Shown here one piece after another: positions 39,304 through 48,062 of a DNA stretch of 64,000 bases; position 1 is the stretch's first letter; each line of letters starts with the position of its first letter. The DNA is from JACDER01 sp963717765 (lineage in GTDB: Bacteria > Actinomycetota > Thermoleophilia > Gaiellales > Gaiellaceae), in the NCBI GenBank assembly GCA_963717765.1, contig CAVQWX010000007.1, forward strand, positions 62,001 through 126,000. Reading direction: 5' to 3'. The notes beneath the pieces were generated by a model. It made no database searches. It saw only the letters and a list, made by a program, of their open reading frames with translations, and was not told the DNA's origin. A program made the position numbers and the translations under genes.

Positions 39304-40391
39304 CAGGCGGAGTTCCGTAGGCCCTGGGCCTCGGGCAGCGTTTCGAGCTTCTTGAGCGTGTTGTTCTCGATCTGGCGGATCCGCTCCCGCGTGACGCCGA
39401 ACTCTTGGCCGACCTCTTCGAGGGTGTACGGCTGCTCGCCGCGCAGCCCGAAGCGGAGCTCGATTACGAGCCGCTCGCGGTCCGGAAGCGAATCGAGCGC
39501 GCGCTGGACATCCTCCCGCCGCAGCGACAGCGTCGCGGTGTCGAACGGGGACTCGGCCAGGTCGTCCGGGACGAAGTCGCCGAGCTCCGACTCCTCTTCG
39601 CCGATCGGCTTCTCGAGCGAGACCGGGAGCTGGGACATGCGGAGGATCTCGCGCACCTCCTCGCTGGACATCTCGAGCTCGGCGCCGACCTCGTCCGGCC
39701 GCGGCTCCCGCCCGAGGCGCTGGACGAGCTGGCGCTCGATGTGTACGACCTTGTTCAGCTTCTCGACCATGTGGACGGGGATACGGATCGTGCGCGCCTT
39801 GTCCGCGATCGCGCGTGTGACGGCCTGGCGGATCCACCACGTCGCGTATGTCGAGAACTTGTAGCCCCTGCGGTGGTCGAACTTCTCCACCGCGCGGATC
39901 AGGCCGAGCGAGCCTTCCTGGATGAGGTCGAGGAACGAGAGCCCGCGGCCGAGGTAGCTCTTCGCGATCGAGACGACGAGGCGTAGGTTCGCTTCGATCA
40001 TCTCCGTCTTCGCGCTCATGTCGCCGCGCTCGATCCGTTTCGCGAGCGTCACTTCCTGGTCGGCCGTCAGGAGGTCGACCTTCCCGATCTCGCGCAGGTA
40101 CAGCCGCAGCGAGTCGAGGGATGGCTCGACGCTCAGGTCGAGCTTCGGCACCTTCTCCTCCTCGGGGGGTGGTTGCTCGTGCGGTGGATGCTTGTGCTGC
40201 TCGCCCTCGACGAGGTCGATCGAGTGGTCGATCAGGTACGTATACAAGTCCTCGATCTGTTCCTTGGTGAGCTCGACGTCCTCCAGGCCGGTCGCGATCT
40301 CGTCGTACGTCAGGAAGCCCTTTTCCTGGCCGTCGAGGACGAGCTTCTGCAGCTCTTCGACGTCAGGGAGCGCGATGTCGACGGTCAGCAT
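39303..40391 (-). CDS. rpoD: Primary RNA polymerase sigma factor (SigA/RpoD)
   Basis: 362 residues. Region 1.2 DSLRLYLREIGKVDLLTADQ, regions 2.1-2.4 NLRLVVSIAKSYLGRGLSFL, DLIQEGSLGLIRAVEKFDHR, YKFSTYATWWIRQAVTRAIA, region 3 RTIRIPVHMVEKLNKVVHIE, and region 4.2 TLEEVGQEFGVTRERIRQIE. It directs polymerase to housekeeping promoters. The N-terminal ~90 residues carry a short 1.1-like domain (LPDVEELQKLVLDGQEKGFL) and an acidic/Pro linker, shorter than in proteobacteria. The gene is monocistronic or followed by the PEP-mutase-like gene. Confidence 0.95.
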   Translation of the reverse strand: MLTVDIALPDVEELQKLVLDGQEKGFLTYDEIATGLEDVELTKEQIEDLYTYLIDHSIDLVEGEQHKHPPHEQPPPEEEKVPKLDLSVEPSLDSLRLYLREIGKVDLLTADQEVTLAKRIERGDMSAKTEMIEANLRLVVSIAKSYLGRGLSFLDLIQEGSLGLIRAVEKFDHRRGYKFSTYATWWIRQAVTRAIADKARTIRIPVHMVEKLNKVVHIERQLVQRLGREPRPDEVGAELEMSSEEVREILRMSQLPVSLEKPIGEEESELGDFVPDDLAESPFDTATLSLRREDVQRALDSLPDRERLVIELRFGLRGEQPYTLEEVGQEFGVTRERIRQIENNTLKKLETLPEAQGLRNSA

Positions 40392-40486
40392 CGGGGGGTG
40401 TGCGCCGTGGGTTCTGTGCCGCTCAGAAGGGGCGAATCTTATACACGAGTAAACAAAAAAAGAAAAGGTTCATTTCTTGGGCGTAC
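40392..40486 (-). promoter_or_regulatory. AT-rich leader/terminator region between asparaginase and rpoD genes
   Basis: Read on the minus strand, the asparaginase stop is followed by a long T-rich run (TTTTCTTTTTTTGTTTACT), exceptional in this GC-rich genome and able to help termination. Then GTGTATAAGAT (TATAAG at 40438-40443) lies about 47 bp before the rpoD ATG as a -10-like element; no good -35 is seen. Confidence 0.35.
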
Positions 40487-41374
40487 CTACCGAAGTATGG
40501 TCACGTCGCCCACAGGCTCTCCGCGGCTGTTGTGGACAACCACGTCGCCGTACGAGCCCAGGTCGAAGCCGAGCCGGGTGAGAAAGTCGGCGGACGCCGG
40601 CCTGGTGGCACGGTAGGCGCCGTCCTCGCTCTTGAGCGCAATCCCCAGGCCCTCCGGCCCGGCCGCGCAGATGAGACCCTCGGCGCCCCCTTTCGCCGCA
40701 AATCCGTCCAGGGTGCGCATCAGCTCCGTGTCGGTTCCGCCCGCGCTCGAGATCAGCTCCGGATGCGTGCGCATCGCAGCGGCGACCCGCGCGCCTTCCT
40801 CGCTCTCCTCGAGGCGGGAGAACATCGCCGCCATTCGCTCGAGGGGCAGGGCCCAGGTGACGACGCCGCAACCGTCGATCGCCGTCCGCAGCCCTTCCTC
40901 GTCCAGCCCGGACGCGGCGGCGACATCCGCGCCATTGGCCCGCTGCATGCGGTGGCCGGGCATGCGGTAGCCCTCCTTGCGCCAGCCGCGGGCGTCGCAG
41001 GCGGCGAGCATTCCGGCGTGCTTTCCGGAGCAGTTGTGGTAGATCCGCCCCGGCGGACGGCCCTCCTGGTTGCCGCACTCGAGATCGTCCTCCTTCGCGT
41101 TTCCCTTGACCAGCAGCGCGCGGACGGCCTCGACGTGCACTGGCTCGCCGCGATGCGAGGCGGACGCGATAGCAAGGTCGCGCGCGCCGAGGTCGTCGCG
41201 CGAGCGCGCGAGCTCGAGAGCCTGGAACGGCTTCGCGGACGAGCGCAGGAACGTGACGAGCGAGGTATCCCCCGCCGCCGCCACGACCTTGCCGTCCTGG
41301 AACGCGACCGCATGCACATGGTGCACCGCCTCGACGATCCCGCCGCGGCGCACGGCTACGCTGATCGCATCCAC
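40487..41374 (-). CDS. L-asparaginase II family protein
   Basis: 295 residues from a GTG at 41374, chosen because the domain starts there (AISVAVRRGGIVEAVHHVHA). Family PF06089 signatures: FLRSSAKPFQALELA, ASASHRGEPVH, YHNCSGKHAGMLAACDARGW, and ELISSAGGTDTELM. This is the Rhizobium etli-type asparaginase, distinct from the E. coli types and probably also homologous to glutaminase-like enzymes. Releases ammonia from asparagine. The gene is divergent from the glycosylase with only a 10-bp gap, so promoters overlap. Confidence 0.88.
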   Translation of the reverse strand: MDAISVAVRRGGIVEAVHHVHAVAFQDGKVVAAAGDTSLVTFLRSSAKPFQALELARSRDDLGARDLAIASASHRGEPVHVEAVRALLVKGNAKEDDLECGNQEGRPPGRIYHNCSGKHAGMLAACDARGWRKEGYRMPGHRMQRANGADVAAASGLDEEGLRTAIDGCGVVTWALPLERMAAMFSRLEESEEGARVAAAMRTHPELISSAGGTDTELMRTLDGFAAKGGAEGLICAAGPEGLGIALKSEDGAYRATRPASADFLTRLGFDLGSYGDVVVHNSRGEPVGDVTILR

Positions 41375-41384
41375 CTCTGAATCA

Positions 41385-42212
41385 ATGCCAGAAATCCCGG
41401 AAATGGAGGCGTGGCGACGGGCGCTGAACGATCCCGTCTCCACCTTCCCCATCAGCACAGCAGGCCCCGCGCACGTCGCGACGCTGAAGACGATCGATCC
41501 GCCCCTGAGCGCGCTCGAGGGCAGGCGCTTCGCCGGCGCGGAGCGGCGAGGCAAGCGGCTCCTGTTTCCGACCGCTGACGGCGACCTCGTCCTGGTCGTC
41601 CACCTGATGACCGCCGGACGCCTCCGCCGGCTTGGCTTCGGCGAGGCAGGGCCGAAGAAGCCGGCGTTTCGCCTCGCCTTCGAGGACGGATCGCAGCTTG
41701 TCCTGACCGAGGCGGGCTCGAAGAAGCGCGCCGGCGTGTGGCTCATGACGCCGGAGCACGCGGACGAGGAGCTCGGCCACCTCGGGCCGGACGCGCTCGA
41801 CCTCGAGACCGCCGCGCTGGCCGAGATCGTGCACGACAACTCGCGCCGCCTCCATTCGCTCCTGCGCGACCAGCGGGCGATCGCGGGCATCGGCCGCGCG
41901 TGGGCGAACGAGATCCTCCACGCCGCGAAGCTCTCCCCGTACGCGCTCACGACGGAGCTCTCGGACGAGGAGATCGAGCGTCTCGCCTCGGCGATGCGGT
42001 CAGAGCTGCGGCGCGGGCTCGAGCTGCGCGAACGCGGGGCGAACGACAAACGCGCGTACCGCGTCCACAAGCACCTCGGCGAGCCCTGTTACGCCTGCGG
42101 GCATCCGATTGCCCAGGTGGACTTCGAGGAGCACACGATCTACTACTGCCCGGACTGTCAGACCGGCGGCCGCGTGCTCAAGGACCGGCGGCTGTCGCGG
42201 CTGCTGAAGTAG
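41385..42212 (+). CDS. mutM: Formamidopyrimidine-DNA glycosylase/endonuclease VIII family
   Basis: 275 residues. N-terminus PEIPEMEAWRRAL supplies the catalytic Pro and Glu; Lys in ERRGKRLLF, N in HDNSRRLHSLLRDQ (NxR), helix-two-turn-helix GIGRAWANEILHAAKLSP, and C-terminal zinc finger CYACGH...YYCPDCQ. It removes oxidised bases from DNA. The M at the start must be removed to expose the nucleophile Pro. Whether it prefers 8-oxoguanine (Fpg) or pyrimidines (Nei) cannot be told. The stop overlaps the convergent histidine-kinase gene by 35 bp. Confidence 0.9.
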   Translation: MPEIPEMEAWRRALNDPVSTFPISTAGPAHVATLKTIDPPLSALEGRRFAGAERRGKRLLFPTADGDLVLVVHLMTAGRLRRLGFGEAGPKKPAFRLAFEDGSQLVLTEAGSKKRAGVWLMTPEHADEELGHLGPDALDLETAALAEIVHDNSRRLHSLLRDQRAIAGIGRAWANEILHAAKLSPYALTTELSDEEIERLASAMRSELRRGLELRERGANDKRAYRVHKHLGEPCYACGHPIAQVDFEEHTIYYCPDCQTGGRVLKDRRLSRLLK

Positions 42213-42789
42213 GCAGCTCGACGAGCAGCGAATCGCCGTCGACGCGAACGGAGCCGCCCGTCGCCTCCAGTTGGATTCGCGCCGCGGCCGCGCCGAAGTC
42301 CCGCAGGTCCTCGCCGAGAAGGATCCTTCCGACCGCATCCGTCACCGGGCCGATCTCCAACTCGGGTCCACGAACCTCGCACCGCAACGAGTCGGAGCCG
42401 CCATGGCGCAGCGCGCACGTGAAGAAGTCGGCAACCGAACGTTCGGTCGGATCGGGATCCACCTCGACCCGGCCGCCCTTGCCGGCGACAGAGACGTCGC
42501 CGGCCCGCACGAGCGCGGCGGCCGCGCTTGCCAGCTCGAGCGAGTCGACCGTGCGCCGCGGCGGCTCATAGGTGCCGCGCTCGATCCTCGCCACGAGTCC
42601 CAGACGCTCGAGCAGTGCGGCCATCTGCCCCGAGCCTTCGACGATCAGCCCGACGTAGCGGCCGGCCCGCTCGTCCTCGGGCTCGAGGCGCTCGATGGTG
42701 CGCGCGAATCCGTGCACGGTCGCAAGGGGCGTGCGCAGGTCGTGGCACGCGAGCGACACAACCTCCGCGAAGAAACGGTCGGCGGCCAT
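42178..42789 (-). CDS. Degenerate histidine kinase-like protein
   Basis: 203 residues. Dimerisation/phospho-acceptor helix LACHDLRTPLATVHGFARTI keeps the HxxxTP motif (His at the DLRTP). The ATPase half (SLELASAAAALVRAG to LQLEATGGSVRVDGDSLLVE) lacks clear N, G1 and G2 boxes, so ATP binding is doubtful. It may be a phosphotransfer protein or adaptor. The ATG at 42789 is used; upstream codons lie in folE2. Divergent from folE2 by 28 bp. Confidence 0.75.
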   Translation of the reverse strand: MAADRFFAEVVSLACHDLRTPLATVHGFARTIERLEPEDERAGRYVGLIVEGSGQMAALLERLGLVARIERGTYEPPRRTVDSLELASAAAALVRAGDVSVAGKGGRVEVDPDPTERSVADFFTCALRHGGSDSLRCEVRGPELEIGPVTDAVGRILLGEDLRDFGAAAARIQLEATGGSVRVDGDSLLVELPTSAAATAAGP

Positions 42790-42817
42790 GGGAGTAGCGG
42801 AGAATAGTCTTCCTTCG

Positions 42818-43789
42818 ATGACCGACTCGCGGCGCCTGCTCGACGACGATCTACAGGCCTCGGAGTCCGAGGTTCGCATCGGCCTGTCCCGAGCGGGCGT
42901 GACGGGCGTGCACAAGGCGATCCGGCTCCGCTACGGAAGTACCGAGAAGCTCGTCTTCGCCGCGATCGAATGCACCGTCGATCTCGATCCGGCACAGAAG
43001 GGCGTGCACATGTCGCGTTTCCCGGAGCTGTTCGAGGAGGCGATCGACGAGGTCGTGATCGAGGAGGCCTTCCTGGTCGAGGACCTCGCCGACCACATCG
43101 CGCGCCACATCGTCGACCGGCAGAGCGCGCTGCGAGCCGAGGTGAAGATCGTCGCCTCGTACCCGGTCGAGCGCACGACTCCGGTGACAGGCCTGCGCAC
43201 GCAGGAGCTCATCTCGATCATCGGTCTGGCCGCGGCGTCCGAGGCGGGCGTCCGGCGCCTCGTCGGCGTCGAGGCGACCGGCATCAACGCGTGTCCGTGC
43301 GCGCAGGGCCTCGTCAAGGGCGCGGCGCGCGAGCGCCTGCTCGAGGCGGGGTTCGACGAGGACGACGCAGAGCGGATCTTCGAGCTCGTCCCGCTTGCCA
43401 CCCATAACCAGCGCGGCCGCGGAACCCTGATGGTCGGCACCGAGCTGAGCATCAATGCCGAGCGGCTAGCGGAGATCGTGGAGCAGTCCATGAGCTCTCC
43501 CGTCTACGAGCTGCTGAAGCGCCCTGACGAGCTCTTCGTCGTCGAGCACGCGCACCTTCAGCCCCGCTTCGTCGAGGACTCTGTCCGCTTCGCGCTCAAG
43601 GGGCTCCTCGAGGCCTACCCCGATCTCGCGGACGGTGACTTCGTACACTCGCGCCAGCTGAACATGGAGACGATCCACAACCACGACGTGGTCGCGGAGC
43701 GGTTCGGCACGGCCGGCGAGGTGCGGGCCGAGCTGGAGCGCGGCGAACGGCTCGCGCGCCACACCGAGCTGCGCGAGTGGCTCGCGTAG
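42818..43789 (+). CDS. folE2: GTP cyclohydrolase FolE2
   Basis: 323 residues of the FolE2/MptA type. Features: IGLSRAGVTGVHKAIRLRYG, the HMSRFPELF motif, RTTPVTGLRTQEL, and INACPCAQ with the active-site Cys-x-Pro-Cys. It converts GTP to dihydroneopterin triphosphate for folate/tetrahydrobiopterin using Zn or other metals. FolE2 is often expressed when zinc is scarce, but no Zur box is evident in the 28-bp gap to the kinase gene. The stop overlaps the cyclase gene by 13 nt, an unexpected partnership. Confidence 0.93.
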   Translation: MTDSRRLLDDDLQASESEVRIGLSRAGVTGVHKAIRLRYGSTEKLVFAAIECTVDLDPAQKGVHMSRFPELFEEAIDEVVIEEAFLVEDLADHIARHIVDRQSALRAEVKIVASYPVERTTPVTGLRTQELISIIGLAAASEAGVRRLVGVEATGINACPCAQGLVKGAARERLLEAGFDEDDAERIFELVPLATHNQRGRGTLMVGTELSINAERLAEIVEQSMSSPVYELLKRPDELFVVEHAHLQPRFVEDSVRFALKGLLEAYPDLADGDFVHSRQLNMETIHNHDVVAERFGTAGEVRAELERGERLARHTELREWLA

Positions 43790-46464
43790 AGGCTCAGACC
43801 GCCAACGACGTCCGCGAGCAGCAGCGGGCTATTGGCGCTGTCATGCGGGCGGTCGCCCGTGGTCAAGGGCTTCAGCCGGTGATGGACGAGATCATCGAAG
43901 CCGCCACGAGGCTGTGCCACGGCGAATACGGGTCGCTTCATCTGCTGGAAGGCAACGAGCTTCCGGCCGTCTCGCACAGCGGCAGTTCCCACCACTGGGA
44001 TTACGACCAGGAGCATGCGCACGTGCTCGACCGGAAGACCATGGTCGGCCGCGCTGCGGTGACACGGGAGGTCGTCCACATCCCCGACATCGAGGCTGAC
44101 GCCGAGTACGCCTACTCGGGACCGCGCACCTTCCGCGTGGGCCTTGGCGTCCCGATTCTCTTCGAAGATGACCTCATCGGCGCGATGGGGATCATCCGCA
44201 GGTCGCCCGAGCCGTTTGCCGACGAGCAAATCGAGCTCGTGAAGACCTTCGCCGACCAGGCGGCGATCGCCATCACGAACGCGCGGCTGGTCGACGCTCT
44301 CCAGCATCAGCTCGAACAGCAGCGTGCGATCGGGGACGTGCTGCGCGCGATCGCGCGGTCGGAGGGCCTCCAGACGGTGCTGGACGAGATCGTCGAGACC
44401 GTCTCGATCCTTGGCCGGGGCGACAACGTGCGCATGTGGCTCGTGCGCGACGGCTTCCTGCACGCGGTCGCCAACGGCGGCTGGACGGACGGATGGGACT
44501 ACGACAGGGCGCACCCGCACATGATCGACGCCAGCTCGGCGAGCGGCCGGGCGGCGCTGACGAGGGAGCCCGTGCACATCCCCGACGTCACCGCAGATCC
44601 CGAGTACACGTACGACGGCCCGGTTGCGTTCCGGACGAACCTCTCGGTTCCGATCCTCCTGGACGACGAGGTAATCGGAGTGTTCGGAATCGTGCGCGCG
44701 GAGCCGGAGCCGTTCAGTGACGACATCGTCGCGCTCGTGCAGACCTTTGCCGATCAGGCGGCCATCACGATTGCGAACGGGCGTCTGATCGAGGCGATCG
44801 AGCGGCAGCTCGAGCAGCAGCAAGCCTTCGGCGATGTCCTGCGCGCCATCGCCCTGTCGGAGCCGCTGGAGGAGGTCTTCCGGGCCGTCGTAACGGCCGC
44901 GAGGACGCTGTGCGGCGGCGAGCACGCTCAGCTATACCTTGCCGAAGGCGAAGTCTTTCGGATCAACGCGCACACGCTCTATCACGACGAGGTGTTCGAC
45001 TACGAGCGGGAACACCCGCATTCCCGCGACCGGACGTCGGTAGTCGGTCGCGTCGCGCTGAGCGGTGCAGTCGAGCAGATCCCTGACGTCCTCGACGACC
45101 CCGAGTACTCCTACGGATCCCAGGAACTCGTCGGGTACCGAGCGGTGCTCGGCGTCCCGATCGTTCTCGAAGGCGAGCTCACGGGGGTGATCTCCGTAGA
45201 TCGTCAAGAAGTCGGCGGTTTCGCCGACGAGGATGTCGCCGTCGTCACGGGGTTCGCCGAGCAAGCCGCGATCGCGATCGCGAACGCACGCTTGCTCGAT
45301 GCCCTCGAGCGGCAGCTCGACCAGCAGCGCGCCGTGGGCGCCGTGCTCGGGGTCGTCGCAAGGGCGGACGGGCTCGACGCCGTGTTCGATGCCGCCGTGA
45401 CGGCCGCGGCGCGGCTGTGCTCTGCGGAATACGGTCAGCTCTGCATCGCCGACGGGGACGTCTTCCGTCTGGCAGGCAACTACGGCGCCTCGCGCGAGAT
45501 CGTCGAGTACGAGCGCGCGCATCCCATGCCGCGCGACCGCACTTCGGTCGTCGGCCGCGTCGCCGTCACGGGCGACGTCGTCCACATCCCGGACACGCTC
45601 GAGGATCCCGAGTACACGTGGGCCGGTCAGCCGTCGGGCGGCTATCGCGCGATGCTTGGCGTGCCGATCTTCGTGGAGGGCGAGCTGATCGGCGTCATCA
45701 ACGTGGTGCGCAACGAGCCGGTCCCGTTCACGGAGGAGCACATCGGGCTGGTCAAGACGTTCGCCGACCAGGCCGCCATCGCGATCGCGAACGCGCGCCT
45801 GCTCGATGCCGTGGAGCGGCAGCGGAGCGAGCTTGCCCGCTTCGTCTCGCCTCAGGTCGCCGAGCTCGTCTCCTCGGACGAAGGTGAAGGGATGCTCGCC
45901 GGACACCGCGCCTACGTCACCTCGATGTTCTGCGACCTGCGCGGCTTCACGAGCTTCACCGAGCTGGCCGAGCCTGAGGAGCTGTTCGAGGTTCTCCGCG
46001 AGTACCACCTCGCCCTCGGGGAGCTCATCCCGCGCTACGAGGGGACGCTCGAGCACTTCGCGGGCGACGGACTGATGGTGTTCTTCAACGATCCGGTGCC
46101 CGTCGAGGAGCACGAGTTGAAGGCAGTCCGGCTGGCGGTCGCGGCACGCGAACGCTTCGAAGAGCTGGCTTCAGTCTGGGGAAAGCGTGGACACGAGCTC
46201 GGACTCGGGATCGGGATCGCTGCCGGGTACGCGACGCTCGGCCGGATCGGCTTCGAGGGACGGTACGACTACGGCGTCCTCGGCACGGTCACGAACCTCG
46301 CCTCGCGCCTCTCGAGCGCCGCCGAGCCCGGCCAGACGTTGATCTCGCAACGCGTCTTCGCTGCCGTCGAGGAGCGCGTTGACGCGGTCGAGGTCGGGCA
46401 GCTCGAGCTGAAGGGTTTCGGCCGGCCCGTCCCGGCCTACGAGGTTCGCGGGCTGAACGAGTGA
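43777..46464 (+). CDS. Four-GAF class III adenylate/guanylate cyclase
   Basis: 895 residues from a GTG inside the end of folE2. Four GAF domains in tandem (about 25-175, 190-345, 355-515, 525-680) share strings such as HIPD..(E/A)D(P/A)EY.Y and KTFADQAAIAI(A/T)NARL, with a linker EQQRAIGDVLRAIAR between, so they arose by internal duplication. The cyclase domain (700-890) has FCDLRGF (metal Asp 720), EHFAGDGLMVF (Asp 764) and NLASRL (Asn 840, Arg 844). His 760 stands where the substrate-specifying Lys usually is. Predicted to make cAMP or cGMP in response to small ligands or redox; soluble. Confidence 0.9.
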   Translation: MARVEAQTANDVREQQRAIGAVMRAVARGQGLQPVMDEIIEAATRLCHGEYGSLHLLEGNELPAVSHSGSSHHWDYDQEHAHVLDRKTMVGRAAVTREVVHIPDIEADAEYAYSGPRTFRVGLGVPILFEDDLIGAMGIIRRSPEPFADEQIELVKTFADQAAIAITNARLVDALQHQLEQQRAIGDVLRAIARSEGLQTVLDEIVETVSILGRGDNVRMWLVRDGFLHAVANGGWTDGWDYDRAHPHMIDASSASGRAALTREPVHIPDVTADPEYTYDGPVAFRTNLSVPILLDDEVIGVFGIVRAEPEPFSDDIVALVQTFADQAAITIANGRLIEAIERQLEQQQAFGDVLRAIALSEPLEEVFRAVVTAARTLCGGEHAQLYLAEGEVFRINAHTLYHDEVFDYEREHPHSRDRTSVVGRVALSGAVEQIPDVLDDPEYSYGSQELVGYRAVLGVPIVLEGELTGVISVDRQEVGGFADEDVAVVTGFAEQAAIAIANARLLDALERQLDQQRAVGAVLGVVARADGLDAVFDAAVTAAARLCSAEYGQLCIADGDVFRLAGNYGASREIVEYERAHPMPRDRTSVVGRVAVTGDVVHIPDTLEDPEYTWAGQPSGGYRAMLGVPIFVEGELIGVINVVRNEPVPFTEEHIGLVKTFADQAAIAIANARLLDAVERQRSELARFVSPQVAELVSSDEGEGMLAGHRAYVTSMFCDLRGFTSFTELAEPEELFEVLREYHLALGELIPRYEGTLEHFAGDGLMVFFNDPVPVEEHELKAVRLAVAARERFEELASVWGKRGHELGLGIGIAAGYATLGRIGFEGRYDYGVLGTVTNLASRLSSAAEPGQTLISQRVFAAVEERVDAVEVGQLELKGFGRPVPAYEVRGLNE

Positions 46465-47402
46465 ACGCGGACACACCCGAGGCCGAGCTCCACCACAGTT
46501 TCACCGCATGGGTCGCCGACCACGCAAAGCGGATCGCGGGAATCTCGGACCTCGGATACGACCCGCGCCGCTATCCGGCGCAGCGCATCGGCGAGTCGAA
46601 GACCGAGGCGGGGGCGCTCTCTCGGTGGGTGCCGTCGCCGATCTTCCTCCGGGTGATGGAAAGGAAGCTTGCAAGCATCCTCGGCTCGCGAGACAAGGCA
46701 GACAGCGTCATCGGCGAGTTCCGCGGGGTCGCGCCCGAGGTCGCCCGGCTCCTCGACGAGAAACAGAGCGTCGCGCTCCTGGCGGGGCACTCGGACAACC
46801 TCTTCGACGTCGCCTATTGCCTCGCCGGCCTGCAGATCAGCTTCGGCACGACGCGCTACATCCAGCGCACGGGGATCATCGTCAACAAGTTGATGACGCG
46901 TGAGGCGTTCCGCGGCACGCCGATGATGGACACGCTCGAGCTCTTCTGCACCGTCTACTGGGTCATCCCGGACACGGAGAGCACGCGTGTGTGGGGCGTT
47001 CCGGAGCGTGCCGCGCGGATCGTGAACGTTGGCGCCCTCGAGGCACTCAGGACGGATCTCGCCCGCGGCGTGCTCGTGGGCATCATCCCGACCGGGACGG
47101 CGGCACGCCAGGAGATCGTCGACGGCGCGCTGCGCCTCACGATGCCGCCCATCTCAGCCGGGACGGCACGGTTGCTCGAGCAGTTCCACGCCTTCCTCCC
47201 CGTGGCGATGTGGGACGACGTGCCCCGCGCCGCGTCTCTCTGCTTCGACGCAAACGACGCAATCGGCGCGGTCGCGTCGCTGACGGCGGAGCTTGCGGAC
47301 GCCTCCGTCGTCTACCACGAGCTGGCTCGTGACAGTCAGCCGGGCGCCGAGCGGGTCGTTCCTACGCGCCTGCCGGCTGGCTCCCCCGCCGCCGGAACCT
47401 GA
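46461..47402 (+). CDS. Conserved hypothetical, possibly acyltransferase-like
   Basis: 313 residues from a GTG overlapping the cyclase stop (GTGA). I do not recognise a firm family. LLAGHSDNLFDVAYCLAGLQ resembles an H-x4/5-D acyltransferase motif, and VGIIPTGTAARQEI resembles the PEGT(R) block of phospholipid acyltransferases, with spacing right for that fold. It is converged on by plsY, also an acyltransferase, overlapping 41 bp. No signal or membrane helix. Uncertain. Confidence 0.55.
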   Translation: MNADTPEAELHHSFTAWVADHAKRIAGISDLGYDPRRYPAQRIGESKTEAGALSRWVPSPIFLRVMERKLASILGSRDKADSVIGEFRGVAPEVARLLDEKQSVALLAGHSDNLFDVAYCLAGLQISFGTTRYIQRTGIIVNKLMTREAFRGTPMMDTLELFCTVYWVIPDTESTRVWGVPERAARIVNVGALEALRTDLARGVLVGIIPTGTAARQEIVDGALRLTMPPISAGTARLLEQFHAFLPVAMWDDVPRAASLCFDANDAIGAVASLTAELADASVVYHELARDSQPGAERVVPTRLPAGSPAAGT

Positions 47403-47988
47403 AGCGGCTCTCCGTGCCTGCACGCAGGCGCGCGATGTTCGCGCGGTGCAGGAAGACGATCCCGACGGCCGCGACGGACGTGTAGGCGATCACCGGCCAG
47501 GGCTCGTCGAATGCGACCGCGACGACCGGCAGGATGAGCGCGTCGACGATCGACGCCAGCGACGCATAGCGGAACGCCAGGAAGAGCGCTATCCACACTC
47601 CCGCGCCGATCGCGCCGACCACGGGGGCCACGCCGAGCAGGGATCCCCCGAACGTCGCGACCATCTTCCCGCCGCGCTGAAAGCCGAGGAAGAGTGGGCG
47701 CCAGTGGCCCACCATCGCGGCGACGCCCGCCAGCACGCCGGCCAGGTGTCCCGCGTAGATCGTCGCGAGCAGGGCAGGGACGAAGCCCTTGAGCACGTCC
47801 AGGACGACGACCGTCAACCCGAGCCACTTCCCGTACGTCCGCCACACGTTCGAGGCTCCGATGTTCCCGCTCCCGACGCTGCGGATGTCCACGCCCTTGA
47901 AGACGCGCACGAGCCAGTAGCCGAACGGCAGGCTTCCCGCAAGGTAGCCGGCTAGTACGAATAGAGCTGTGCTCAGACCGCTGCTCAT
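47362..47988 (-). CDS. plsY: Glycerol-3-phosphate acyltransferase PlsY
   Basis: 208 residues with five or more membrane helices. Family motifs: AGSLPFGYWLVRVFKGVDIR, SVGSGNIGASNVWRTYGKWL (SGNxGATN-type), MVGHWRPLFLGFQRGGKMVAT (GHxxxxFxxFxGGKxVAT), and HRANIARLRAGTESRF at the end. It acylates glycerol-3-phosphate from acyl-phosphate in phospholipid synthesis. The ATG at 47988 begins the first helix. It opens divergently from the PRC-barrel gene. Confidence 0.92.
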   Translation of the reverse strand: MSSGLSTALFVLAGYLAGSLPFGYWLVRVFKGVDIRSVGSGNIGASNVWRTYGKWLGLTVVVLDVLKGFVPALLATIYAGHLAGVLAGVAAMVGHWRPLFLGFQRGGKMVATFGGSLLGVAPVVGAIGAGVWIALFLAFRYASLASIVDALILPVVAVAFDEPWPVIAYTSVAAVGIVFLHRANIARLRAGTESRFRFRRRGSQPAGA

Positions 47989-48062
47989 TTGGTCGAACGG
48001 CGATGGAGCATAGCCCTTGGTTCCGAGGCATACGGAACACGCTCGGCGGGTACATCCTCTCC

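Noticed and set aside
42790..42817. Zur box upstream of folE2
   Set aside because: FolE2 is often zinc-regulated, but the 28-bp gap shows no AT-rich palindrome of the Zur type.
43615..46113. Long minus-strand frames opposite the four-GAF cyclase
   Set aside because: They show no domain and mirror the repeated GAF codons; only the plus-strand frame has conserved motifs.
46461..47988. Acyltransferase gene and plsY as one operon
   Set aside because: They are convergent on opposite strands, overlapping at their 3' ends.
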